The notes under the pieces were generated by a model. It had not been told where the DNA came from and searched no databases. It saw only the letters and a list, made by a program, of their open reading frames with translations. The position numbers and the translations under genes are program-made. A stretch of 64,000 nt of DNA from Multifurca ochricompacta (taxonomy: Eukaryota > Basidiomycota > Agaricomycetes > Russulales > Russulaceae), in contig WTXG01000001.1 of assembly GCA_022496185.1 (NCBI GenBank), positions 2,249,630 through 2,313,629 on the forward strand, written 5' to 3'. Positions 11,707 through 22,150 of the stretch are shown here, piece after piece. Every line of letters begins with the position of its first letter. Position 1 is the stretch's first letter.

Positions 11707-14700
11707 TTGGCAGATATGGCTCGGGTTCTCAAGCTTCTGGCCTGTGCTGCTATCGTCTTGCAGGCTCGTTCAGCTTTCTCCCTGTCATTTGGGCCGTCTT
11801 CCTTCACCGCTCCGGGCGCATTTCCAACATCTCTATACAAATCGTACCATAACAATCCCACCGCCACCTCGGCCCAACCCCAACCGGTCATTTCTGACCC
11901 AGTGCTCGTGCGCATATATGCCCTTCTTTCGCGAACCATTCAGCGCGCTCTGACGCGTTCCATGTTTTCGTAGCACAAAGTATACCCTTTTGGGCTGACT
12001 GACCCAAAAAACATTCCTCAGGTGCTTCCTTCCCAGCTCACATCCCTGGACGCGTCATTCTCACCGTTCTTGTACAGAATGACCCTCAGGACCCCCATCC
12101 TCTCCCACCCCGCGCCTCTGACCCGCTCCTCCTGCAAAACGCCATAGCCCAAGTACAAGGCTTGTTCGCTAACACTGCTTTCGCGAGCAATACGTGTGCG
12201 CTTTGCACCGCGACCCTAGAAGTTGCCAAGTTCCTCTCGCTCGCCGCACCCGACCAGGGCCCCGCGTTCACTGTGTTCCTTTGCCAACAATTCAAGCTTT
12301 CTAGCAGTTGCAACACCACGTTCGGCGCAACCACGCTCGGTCCTGTGCTCACGCAGGTGTTTGCGAATGCAGACGTCTCTGGGTATGATGGCCGGGTGCG
12401 TGTTTGCGTTGGAACGACGCACAGCACTTTGACAGGAGTCCCTGCCCCCTCACCCTCTCTTCCTTTTGTTTCACTCTCTTTTAGATGATATGTCAGAACT
12501 TCCTTGCAAGTTCGTGTACGCTCCCGCCGACGCCCGCTCTCAACCTTACTGGTTGGTTTGCCAAGCCAAAACCCAGCCCTCTGCCGCCCCCGAAGACACC
12601 GAGTGGGCAGCGTCTCAAAGTGCTGCACCTGTCGGACTTTCATCTCGACCCTCGTGCGTCTCGCTGCTTATGGGCTTTCGCTGTATTATCCACTTAAATC
12701 GCTGACCACGCGACGCATACCACAGGATATGCGACGAGCTCAGAGGCGAACTGCACGTCCAGCCTGTGTTGCCGCGCTAATAACCACAATGCGAACAGTC
12801 CGAACCAAACCCTCCTCCCGGCGCCGCGGTATGGTTGGTTCAAATGGTGCGTTTTGTGACTTGGTACTGGAAGCGAATCGGGCGCCCCGCTAATAAGAGC
12901 GGATCGTGGCACGGAAACAGCGACACACCATTTTCACTGGCTGCTGCCGCGCTCGAGGCCATTCCTGTACTCGCTGACACGGAGAAGACAGGTTTTGCTT
13001 GGACCATTTACACGGGTGACCTCGTTTCGCATGATCTGGAGAATCAGCTCTCCAGGTGAGTTGTGTTCTTAAAAGGGCTCAAAGGCGCGCTAATGGGGGC
13101 TTAGGGATTATGTTATGTATACAGAAGTGCGCATACACGAGCGCGACTTGGAATTTATATGTACTAATTCTTAAGATAGACGGTGGTTTATGACCTATTT
13201 AAGCGCATTTTGGGCTCCGGGCCCGTCTACGCCGCGTTAGGCAACCACGATAGCTATAATCAGTGAGCTTTATATGGGTGCTGCGGACAGCCACTGATAC
13301 ACAGCAGAGCGCAGGATGCACCTCATTCACTCGGAGGTACACTGGCGAAGCAGTTTAGTTGGTCGGTGTCATCGGTGCAATATATATATACTTAAGAGAA
13401 ACTGAAGTTTTTTTTCAAGGAACTACGACCACGTCGCAGGGCTGTGGCAGCAAGAGCAGTGGATCCCTTCAAGTGCAGTCGCCCAGGCACGCGCGCACTA
13501 CGCGGCGTATAGCGTGCAACGCAGTGACGGGCTGCGTGTGATTACCCTTAACACTGACCTATGTAAGCGTCACTAGGTTATCAAGCCATGTGTCCTATCT
13601 GTTTGAGCTAATTCGGTTCATATTGTTCAGGGTATCGGTATGGTTTTTTTTTGTTTTCCTACCTGAATATTGTGGCGATCTCCAACTGTTACTAGTGCGA
13701 ACTGGTTCAACTACATCAACCTCAGTGGAGCTGACAATTCAGGGATGTTGCGGTTCTTAACTGATGAGTTGCAAGATGCTGAGGACAAGGGCGATAGAGG
13801 GGTGTCTCTCCCTGTTTCCTAGTGGTGCATATGCTGACCCTTGCATCAATCAGTCTGGATCATGGGTCACGTTTTGAGCGGTTGGGATGGGACAAATGGG
13901 CTTGAAGTACCAACTAATCTTTGTGAGCATCGTCTATCCCGGAACTCTTTAATATGCTGGCTGGCTGTAGCTGACATCTTCCGTCATAGTCTACCAGATG
14001 TAAGTGATTTTTGAGGATTTATTTTTTCTCGTGCGCCTTATGTTCCTTTACAGCGTCGACCGCTTCTCCCCACATGTTATTGCAAGTGCGTTTTTGCGGA
14101 CTTGGCAGACAGTACACAAAGTATTGACCTGGCTTCGCAGATATCTTCTGGGGCCATACCCATGAAGATCAATTATCGGTCCGTCACAATGGCATGCGAG
14201 TTTCCTTGCTTGTTCATAACTTATACAAACAGATCTTCTACGCCAACAATGCGACAGACATCAGCGCCGAGACGGCACTTGCGACGTCCTGGATGGGGCC
14301 ATCTATCACGCCACTCACCAATTTGAACTCGGGTTTCCGCGTATACGAGGTCGATTCCGCCGTAAGTCCTTTCTACCTGATGGTTCCACCTAATGTGGAT
14401 TACCCCAATCTTGTTTCCGTTCACATCGTTATCCAGACATTTGACATCCTGGATGCCCACACGTGAGTTGCACACAATGATCCGAGAGCGAGAATGCACA
14501 AGGTTGATTCCACGAGGTGTATAGGTGGCGGAGCGACGTAAACTCTTTCCCCTCTCTGGATGGGCAAACCATGTTAGGCCCAACGTATGTATACGAGTAT
14601 AGCACGCGCGCAGCTTACGGCGCGAATATTTCTGGGTGGGGTTCGAACGATCCATTGAACGCAACGTGGTGGCATCTTGTGACTGAGCGTGAGTCTCCCA

Positions 14701-14996
14701 TCTGTCCCGTCTGTCCCTGCCCAGCTCATGTTGTCCTCCTGACACAATTTCCTAATAGAGATGGAAGCGAACCCTGATCTCGTTACGGTGTGCAACTTCT
14801 CACGTCCTGAGGCTCTCCGTTGACCAGCTGACAATTATTCTCGAATAAGACATTCAATGAGTTCCAGGGAAAACAGTCTGTACTGACCCCCGCGTGCACG
14901 GGCCAATGCATTGCCGCGAAGATATGTTATATGCGTAGCGGTTCGTCGAGCATTGCCATTCAAAATTGCCCGAGGGGCTTTGGATCCGTGCAGTAA
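11707..14996 (+). CDS. acid sphingomyelinase-like secreted metallophosphodiesterase
   Basis: The family cleaves sphingomyelin or related phosphodiesters outside the cell or in vacuoles using two metal ions. A hydrophobic signal peptide (LKLLACAAIVLQARSA) opens the protein. A saposin-B-like domain follows, with its cysteines in CALC and QNFLASSC (about 12160-12520). The calcineurin-like core has all the expected metal-ligand blocks: HLSDFHLD, YTGDLVSHD, ALGNHDSYN, WIMGHV and FWGHTHED. The tail is Cys-rich (TPACTGQC, CYMRSG) and ends at TAA 14994-14996 with no membrane anchor. I can place introns at 12396-12486, 12654-12725, 12847-12920 and about ten more of similar size. The first junction (after about 11905) is ambiguous. 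At the G-run near 13800-13803 the splice phase does not fit, see findings. No neighbouring sphingolipid genes are seen. Confidence 0.88.
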
Positions 14997-15879
14997 TGGG
15001 ATAAGACCCATGTCCACTCCTTAATCTTTACTATCTTGCTTTTCTTCGGGTTTAGGATACACTTTCACCATTGTTGATGCGGTGATGAGGAGTCAGAGGA
15101 GAAAAACCAGGTAGATAACCCTATTTAAAACCCAGTACCCAGTCCAAAGCACCAAGTATCCAAAAAAAAAAATAGTTAGGCATTAGCAATACACATAAGT
15201 ATCCCCATGTCAAAGAACCTTTGGTCGGTAGAACTGATGGGCAGGATAACCAGAGAGCCAACGTGCGATGATAATAAAATAAGCCAACGGCTTCTTCCCA
15301 CCTAGTTGCAAACCCAATCCGAAGTGGAGTTCACCGCAGTACAGGTAACACTTCTTCCACGGTCATCTCCCCAGCTCCGGTATTGTAGTAGCGCACGTGC
15401 AACGTCTGGCACGCACCCCAGCACCCATACGTGATATGAAATTTTCTCAGCGCGGCTGAACAAACGGAAGAAGGCCAGCTATTGTGCAACGTTTACATCG
15501 TCTTGTCGAACCGGCGGCGTGAAGGTGATGAGGACGTCCAAGTTTTTTTTTTTTTTGTATGCCAGAGAAAAAAAGTAGGGAGGAATCTGATAGTAAACTT
15601 AAAGTTAAGTTGGATCATCGAAGAGGACGGACGGGCCGGTCGTTGTCGAAAAGAAGAAAGCTATGCAAAAGTCAGCGGAGGGGGGGGGGGGGAGGGGATG
15701 AGAAATGGGATTGCGAAGATAGTAGTATCTGGAGCTGAGTCATCGCGGACAAGCCGCTTGACGAACGCCTCAGACGAGATAAAAACCCGGTACTTGGTAT
15801 CCTTTCTGAAAGGAAAAAAAGAAAAAAAAACTGAAGGGAGAGAACAAGATTCCTGGCAGTGTGTGAGAGAAGCCAGCAA
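14997..15879. other. no gene recognised
   Basis: This interval follows the phosphodiesterase stop codon. It contains an A-run near 15161, a T-run near 15543-15556 and a G-run near 15680-15692. A minus-strand open stretch reading FISSEAFVKRLVRDDSAPDT (about 15717-15776) might be an exon remnant tied to the F-box relic to its right, but I cannot support a gene. Confidence 0.4.
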
Positions 15880-16230
15880 TCAGTGAGTGAGTGGTAACCG
15901 GGGCCGGAGAGGCGGTGACATTCGGGGGGTGAAGGATGCGGTAAGCTCTCGGGCGGATCCGTCCAAGAACGCGTTTGGGAAAGGAGAACCGGTGTCGGCC
16001 TGGTCCCGCTTTCTGAGCACGAGGCATTCCAGTAGCGGGAGCGGGAATGACCCTCCTCGCGACAAAGGGGTATAGGAATAATAATTTGTCATATAGCGGA
16101 ACTTCCTTACAACGAGGTCGATTTCGTATATGCGGTCATGATGCTGGAGTGTGGTGATGACATTATCTTCATCATCAACAGACAAGAACCCGTATCCCGT
16201 TGCTAGTCGTGTACTGGTAACGTATGACAA
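15880..16230 (-). pseudogene. F-box/LRR-type protein fragment
   Basis: The frame reads GFLSVDDEDNVITTLQHHDR, IYEIDLVV, then PLPLLECLVLRKRDQ and FLDGSARELTASF. This follows the pattern of the large Agaricomycete family of F-box proteins, where a 'database/ALQHHDRI' block precedes short leucine-rich units and a 'PDSFLGGSAPRL'-like block. No F-box is present upstream, the leucine-rich part stops early, and the following frame is proline-rich nonsense, so I read this as a truncated relic. A short functional gene fragment is possible but less likely. Confidence 0.45.
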
Positions 16231-16799
16231 TCGGCAGCGCTGGCCAAAAATCTAGAGTCTTCTTGACAGGCGTCCTGTATGTGCAGAGAAGTCTCAGATC
16301 TAGTCTGTGTCGAGGTGCAAATACTATTTACCTCGCCATCGTCGGCACACGTGAGTGAGCCTGTGCCAACTCCACAAATGGTTCCTGGAAACTAGTTAGC
16401 TTATAAAAGTCAAAAGCACATCTTCAGGGAAGACTTCAATTGTCAAAATGTCGCCCGTCGGCACTGGTTTAATATCGTTAATAAACGTCCATATACTTAC
16501 ATAATTCTCTCCGCTTGTTGGGAACTGACAGGCTTCAGAGTGAACAGTAAACTCTGGATGATCAGTTAGCAGATCAGCCTGGCATTAGACAGAACCTACA
16601 CTAGCGACGACAATCGCGTGAGTTACGACGCTTTCCACTCGTGAGAAACATGAGGTCGTGCCGATCAAGTGACTATCTGCCATCAAATGATTGAGACGAA
16701 ACACGGCCTTGCAAGCCTTACCAGCACTAGAATCTCGCTCAATCACACGATATCCTGCTTCGGTGGCCCCGACTTTTGGCTGGGTTTCGTCATAAAGAT

Positions 16800-17560
16800 T
16801 AATGTCGGGGCGACAGATTGGTCCCTGGCCCCTCATTGGGATATGTCCCAGGTGGAGGCAAGGATACGGGGTTCATTACATTGATAATATCTACCGCCGT
16901 GGCCTCAGTACGCTTTGACACATAATCACGTATGTTTAGCCTGCAAGCCCAATTTTCCGTCTGGGTCTCCAAGACGATGGTGGGAGACGGCCATGGAGAA
17001 CCCACGCGGCTAGAAGGTGGCCTAGGAAGAGAGGCCAGGACTTAGGCGATTTCCGGGTTACTAAATACAAGGAACTTACACTTCCTAATTGTGTGAGTGT
17101 GAAATGAAGGCCAAGGGTAAACCAAATTGGTGGGCATTATGATGAGCCACTATTTGTAACTTATCAACACAAACCATAAATAAATAAATAAATAAATAAA
17201 TTATGGGCATACGCATGAGAAATATGCAAGTACAACGAGGCCATCGAAGATCAATTTAGTGAGCGTCGTGCGGGGGAAAGCGGTCGAAGAACCATGTCAG
17301 AGCGCCCCTTACGCTGACAATGGTGGAAAACAGCTTTCTCGTTTTAAACAACCCCCCCCCCGGATTGAGGGTGCGCAAGTGATAGCATAGGCCGCCCGTA
17401 ATAATTGAGTCCGTGATGGCGGACAAAGCGAGGGCCATTGTTAGGAGCGGCTATAAAGGGGTGAATAACCTTCCGGGCGCTGGAATAATCAGGTTTACTG
17501 ACCATATATTTTTCGCTATACAGTTTGAAACTCTGCAAGCGCGATCTAGTTCATAGCTAG
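16800..17560 (-). pseudogene. DUF6534-type multi-pass membrane protein relic
   Basis: Minus-strand pieces occur in the order expected for the DUF6534 membrane family of Agaricomycetes. They are AKNIWSVNLII (about 17500), ALSAITDSIITGGLCYHLRT followed by KTRKLFSTIV (17300-17440), IMPTNLVY with LGLHFTLTQLGS one frame over (about 17070-17140), and LNIRDYVSKRTEAT (about 16890-16940). They sit in different frames with stops and indels between them and without clean splice sites, so the gene is decayed. The N-terminal membrane segments are not recognisable to the right. Confidence 0.5.
17175..17201. repeat. (TAAA)n microsatellite
   Basis: Six to seven TAAA units lie within the DUF6534 relic, consistent with relaxed selection there. 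Confidence 0.85.
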
Positions 17561-19487
17561 TCAACAGAGGGATACTGCCCCAGACTATGTCTCATTAACC
17601 GACATTCACGAACGGAATCATGGACTCACCAAAGGCAAGGCCTAGTGCCATGTCAGCAAAGTGATGATTTAGCAAATGAGACATGCGTATCCAGCCGCAA
17701 GATCAAACAAAACAACTGATGACATGAGTATAACATGAAAAAGGTCTTCTCGTTCAAAAATACTTCGAATTCGCCGTTGGTCTTGTGAGCCACCAATTTT
17801 CCTGGCTTACTGAGTAATCTCAGAAATAGTTCAGAATAAGCGGCGACCATCTATGAACCCTGTAGGCGAAGAAACGTTTGGGGCATCAGTAGTGTATATG
17901 GAACGACGCCAACGGTAAAAGTCTACCCGTTGACGGTTGACGGTATATGTTAAAAGGGCCTTGGAGTCATTTAGGTAGGCGACCTTTTTAATTAGATATC
18001 AGACTCGCCGTGAGTCTCACGTCTGGGTTCGAGGACATAAAGTCTTGGAAGGGGCCATTGGAGCTAAGGTGCTTCTGCGACGATACAATTTATAGTCCAG
18101 CTCCGCAACCACCTTGCAGAGACATAACGCTCATGCATTGATTGGGGAAAACGAAGACATACTCAATTCCAGGCTGTGAAGATAATGGCACTGCCCAGTA
18201 TACTGAAACTGTGGAAACAAGGGCTGCAGTGAATCGTTGATTAATTTATCAGAGCAGGAGGCTGTTCCGGGGATTCAAATCCACGAGGAAACCGGCCCCA
18301 GACAAGGACAATTTCGGGCTGCATGGGTGCAACGAGGAATCACTGAAAGGAGAATACGATAGATAGCATCGCAAGGTCCAATGAGTGAACGGCGATCTAC
18401 AAAAGCCTGCAGAGCACCACCGTCCCACGATGCATTGTTGCCATAGTCTTTTCATTGGAATCACCGTCGAGTTGTACTCTCGCACACAGGCTACGATGAT
18501 CCCTTTACGATCATGCCACGCTGTAGCCACTTCAAACGTCAGATGGAGCATTCAGATGTCTGGGGTGTTGCGACGACGTTTCCCGCTACTTGAAACCCTT
18601 GGACTGGTTCGTTGATTATTGGGGAGCTGATGGTCGATGACAGCCACCCCCCCCAGAAAGGAGATAGGTAAATGACCTCGCAGCTTTACGTGCTTGAACG
18701 GCAATAGTATGAATCCGGGCTTCGAGATCGAGGTTTTAGCAGTGCAATGAGCTTTATCTTCTCCGGCCCTCAGAACGCCCGTTGGCCAAACTCCAAATTG
18801 GGCCTCAAAGACGTATGTGTCTAGGAGGAGTACTGCGCTATTAGTTGAAAAGGCGCACTTAAGCTATCGTGGCATAATGAGAGATCTGCCCTGATGAGTA
18901 TTAAAATGAATAGTATACACGCTGCATTTAGCCAACGGTGGGAGGTGTGAGAGGGATCAGGGTACGCAGGCGTACAGATTCAATAGGAACCCCCAGCTGG
19001 TCTTTGTCAGAAGCACTCCATTTTTGCACTGAGGCTTAGATTGAGGTCAGATGTATGCCAAATCCTTACATGATCCGTCGTGGTACTGGTCAATTGGAAT
19101 CAAGAGGTGACCGGGCGTACTTTTGTCGATCAGGGTCATCAAGTTGTGTAGGCCATGCACGACGAAGAATGATACAAAAACCAGCACATTATTGCAGAGT
19201 TCGCCAAATAAAGTTGCTGTAATACCTGCAAACGACCCATGGGGCTTCAAGGAAACACGGGGTCGTACGATGGTGGAAAGAGTTTTGAGCGTAGATGTCG
19301 CCGTGCAGGCTGTAGGACACTTCAGGGCTTGCCCAACTGGACTGGTCTGCGAAGTTTGTGCCCTCCATTATCTTCCCGATATTGGTAGCGAAGCTCTGGG
19401 ATAGAGCGGGAAAGACTCGAATTTCGGGAAATCAAATCCGCGGGTGGAAACAACTGTAAAGTCAAACACCGCCCTCTGTGCTGTTCT
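17561..19487. other. decayed interval without an intact gene
   Basis: I see only short open stretches on both strands. A hydrophobic minus-strand piece at about 19140-19220 (LFGELCNNVLVFVSFFVVHG) and another piece at 18430-18551 (TFEVATAWHDRKGIIVACVR) look protein-like but I cannot assign them. Together with the relics to the left this is probably degenerated accessory sequence. Confidence 0.45.
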
Positions 19488-20998
19488 CTATTCTTTCGAA
19501 TCAGACGCAAGAGATAGTTTCAACCATTCTCCAGCCGTTCTGCCATCACGTATCTCCGCGGCGTACTCGAGTATGTTCAAGTTCTCACACGGGAGAGCTG
19601 CCCGCGGAAGGATGAGCGGCCCATCACTCAAAAGCCAAGGATGGGTCAGCGCCTCTGCCGCCTTGAAACGTGAATCAGGTGGGTAAACGAGCAAGCGCCA
19701 CACCAAATCAAGCGCAGTCGGTTCCTGCTCCTCGTGAGGAAAATGCGTCGGTGGCCCATGTGGAAGCGGCGCATCGAGATGTGGCAGCAACGTTGACAAA
19801 TGTACGCCAGGCGAGTTAATGAAATTGACCTTGTTTGCATCAGGGAGTTCCGAGAAATTCTAATCAAGTTTGAGAAGTGCTATAATGAAAGAGACGGGAG
19901 AAACAGACAGGCCAATTCTCCGGTGTTGGGGAGCCACGGGCGCGAAAAATGCTCCACGCAAGGCCGATGTCACCGCGCGAGCCATCAAATAACGAGTAGC
20001 GTTCCCACTCGGTACGCGCCCATATCGTAGGCAATTCGTCAGTTAGATACGCCTTTGTAGGGTCTCCCCGTTCGTCAGTATCTGAATCATCATCAAAATC
20101 ATTGGTCATTTTCCTGCGGTGGAGAGTCGTAAAAAATTCCGCGAAAGTAGTGCCGAGGGCCCATAGGTCGCAAGCGGTCGCTTCATAGGCGCGCGTGCCA
20201 AAAAGAAGCTCTGGTGCGCGATACGGTCTAGGAAATATTCATGCCCAAACAGATTGACGAAAGTGAAAGTGTATAGTACCCACCCGCTGCCTACCTCGAA
20301 GTACATCTTACCTTCAGGCTCGGGCCATAGATCCCGTGGTCCAGCAGCGGAAGAGTATGCAATGCCAAAATCTATGAGTACAGCCGTGCCTGAAGTGTCA
20401 AGAAGTATATTTCGTGGCTTAATATCGCGATGCGCGATCCGCCTTTCCGGGGAATGCAAATATGTGACACCCGAAAGGATCTGATGGATGATGGACTTGG
20501 AAACCACATTGAAGGCTAAGACATTATTTCCATGGTCCGGATCAGGAATCGGAGAAAAGGTAGGGACCGAGAGAAGGTCGGCGAGCGTAAAAGGCATAAA
20601 AGGCATCCAAAATCGCTGTAAGTATAGTGATGGGTCGTAATCGTGGCCCAAGACACTGATAACCTATAGACGTGTGAACATGCCAATTACGCTGGCAGGT
20701 GGTGATATATGCAGCCTAACCGCAGGGTGTGATAGCGAAGACAGCAAACGGAGTTCCTTGACAATATCATGAGGCTCCAGCACAAACTTTTTATTAGCCT
20801 TTCCGGACTTGACAGCTACTAGCTGCTGCCGTCCATCTTCGAGGGAGATTACGGCTTTGGTAATAAGAGATACAAGCGTTTCTGTGATGAGGGAGTCCTG
20901 AATGATTAACGATGAATGAGTGTCTATATGCGTTCTAAAAAATTCAAGCACAATACTGGGTCATAACCAAAGACATCTCTACCTCCTGGAAATTGCAT
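19488..20998 (-). CDS. CMGC-type protein kinase, candidate Cak1/Csk1-like CDK-activating kinase
   Basis: A complete Ser/Thr kinase fold is visible. Blocks are VAVKSGK (ATP-binding lysine, about 20810), [16 protein letters not shown] (helix C), [13 protein letters not shown] (catalytic loop), VLIDFGIAY (DFG), [15 protein letters not shown] across an intron, [14 protein letters not shown], and [26 protein letters not shown] near the C terminus (stop 19488-19490). The start at 20998 (MQFPG) splices in phase to a second exon; further introns lie at about 20654-20716 and 20232-20295. The P+1 region [10 protein letters not shown] is CDK-like. There is no glycine-rich loop before the lysine, which is also missing in yeast Cak1. 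I infer a monofunctional CDK-activating kinase, but other divergent CMGC kinases fit too. It is divergent from the ankyrin gene, 190 bp away. Confidence 0.82.
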
Positions 20999-21189
20999 CT
21001 GAGGATAGGTGCTAGTGCTGGTGCTAGTACTGGTACAGGTTAGTTGTAGCTAGCTAAACTTCCCACGGGACTCATAGTGACTTTCCGGACCGAATTAAGA
21101 AGCCTCAATCAAGTCTCGATCGCGTGGTCCTTGTCCTTGTCCTTGTCTCGTTCTTTACCGCTTGGATCTTCTCCTTGATAAAGACGACG

Positions 21190-22052
21190 ATGGCCGAAGA
21201 TCGCGAGGAAGATACATACCTCAGTCGTAGTGAGTATTTCGCCTATCCACAATCATACATTTTACTGATAATGACCTCGCTTTAGACAGGTTACTAATTG
21301 ATGCTGCCCGTCAGGACAACATCGACCAACTTTTCGATGTCTTTAGCGAGCCCGGAAAGTTTAACATCAATTACCAGGATGGGTGAGTCATTAAACTGAG
21401 CATGTAACATATGGTTGATTGTTTATTTCAGCATTGGAAACACAGGTGCGCTTAGATGCATACATTGACCATGCCTAGCCCCTTAAAGTGATGGCTTTGT
21501 CGGGGAGCACAGCTCTGCACTACGCGTGAGCGATCGGCGATTTCCTACCCCTTACTTCTATCCATTTACGGAGCTGTGGACGTAGAGCATCAAACGGTTC
21601 AGTGGACTTTCTAAACGAACTCCTCGAATACGAAGGCTGCGATGTCGACTACGTCAACTCCCTCGATGGCGCAACACCACTGCACCTTGCTGTCAAGATC
21701 AAGGAGCCTGAGCTCCGCGCCCTCATCGTGGATTCACTCCTCGACGCAGGTGCAGATCCGCAGTTGGGTTGCCTCTCACACTCTTTCTCCCTCAGATGCT
21801 CACTATTACCTGCAGAATTAAAGACAAGGAGGGTCTGGTAGCCCTGAACTACGTACCTGAGGATGATAAAGAAACGCGGAACGCCTTCCGCCGTAATCAG
21901 GCGAAAAGCAGTATCTCTAAGGATGACATCGCGTCTGGTACGCGTTCTCTGGCTGTATAATCATGGCAAGCTGACTTTCTATAGACGGTGACGAGGATGA
22001 CGAGGAAGACGAGGAATATGTCGAAGATGGTTCGGGATCCGAAGAGGAGTAG
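21190..22052 (+). CDS. ankyrin-repeat protein with two micro-exons
   Basis: The spliced product (about 200 residues) starts MAEDREEDTYLSRNRLLIDA. It has about three ankyrin repeats, with GNTALHYAASNGSVDFLNEL and GATPLHLAVKIKEPELRALI as the clearest, followed by a charged tail that ends in an acidic run (DGDEDDEEDEE). Introns in consistent phase are 21230-21285, 21383-21431, 21446-21512, 21526-21585, about 21753-21820 and about 21939-21984. This leaves exons of only 14 nt (21432-21445) and 13 nt (21513-21525), both inside the first ankyrin repeat and required for its TALHYA core. Small fungal ankyrin proteins of this shape exist in yeasts (YGL242C-like), with little known function. The stop is at 22050-22052; the histidyl-tRNA synthetase converges from the right. 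Confidence 0.85.
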
Positions 22053-22150
22053 AGGAGCGGTTTACAACAAATGTACACAATAGAAATTCCATTCCCTCTT
22101 ACGGTGTACTGAGTACTCTATGTATCGCGGCTCGATCTGCCAACCACGAC

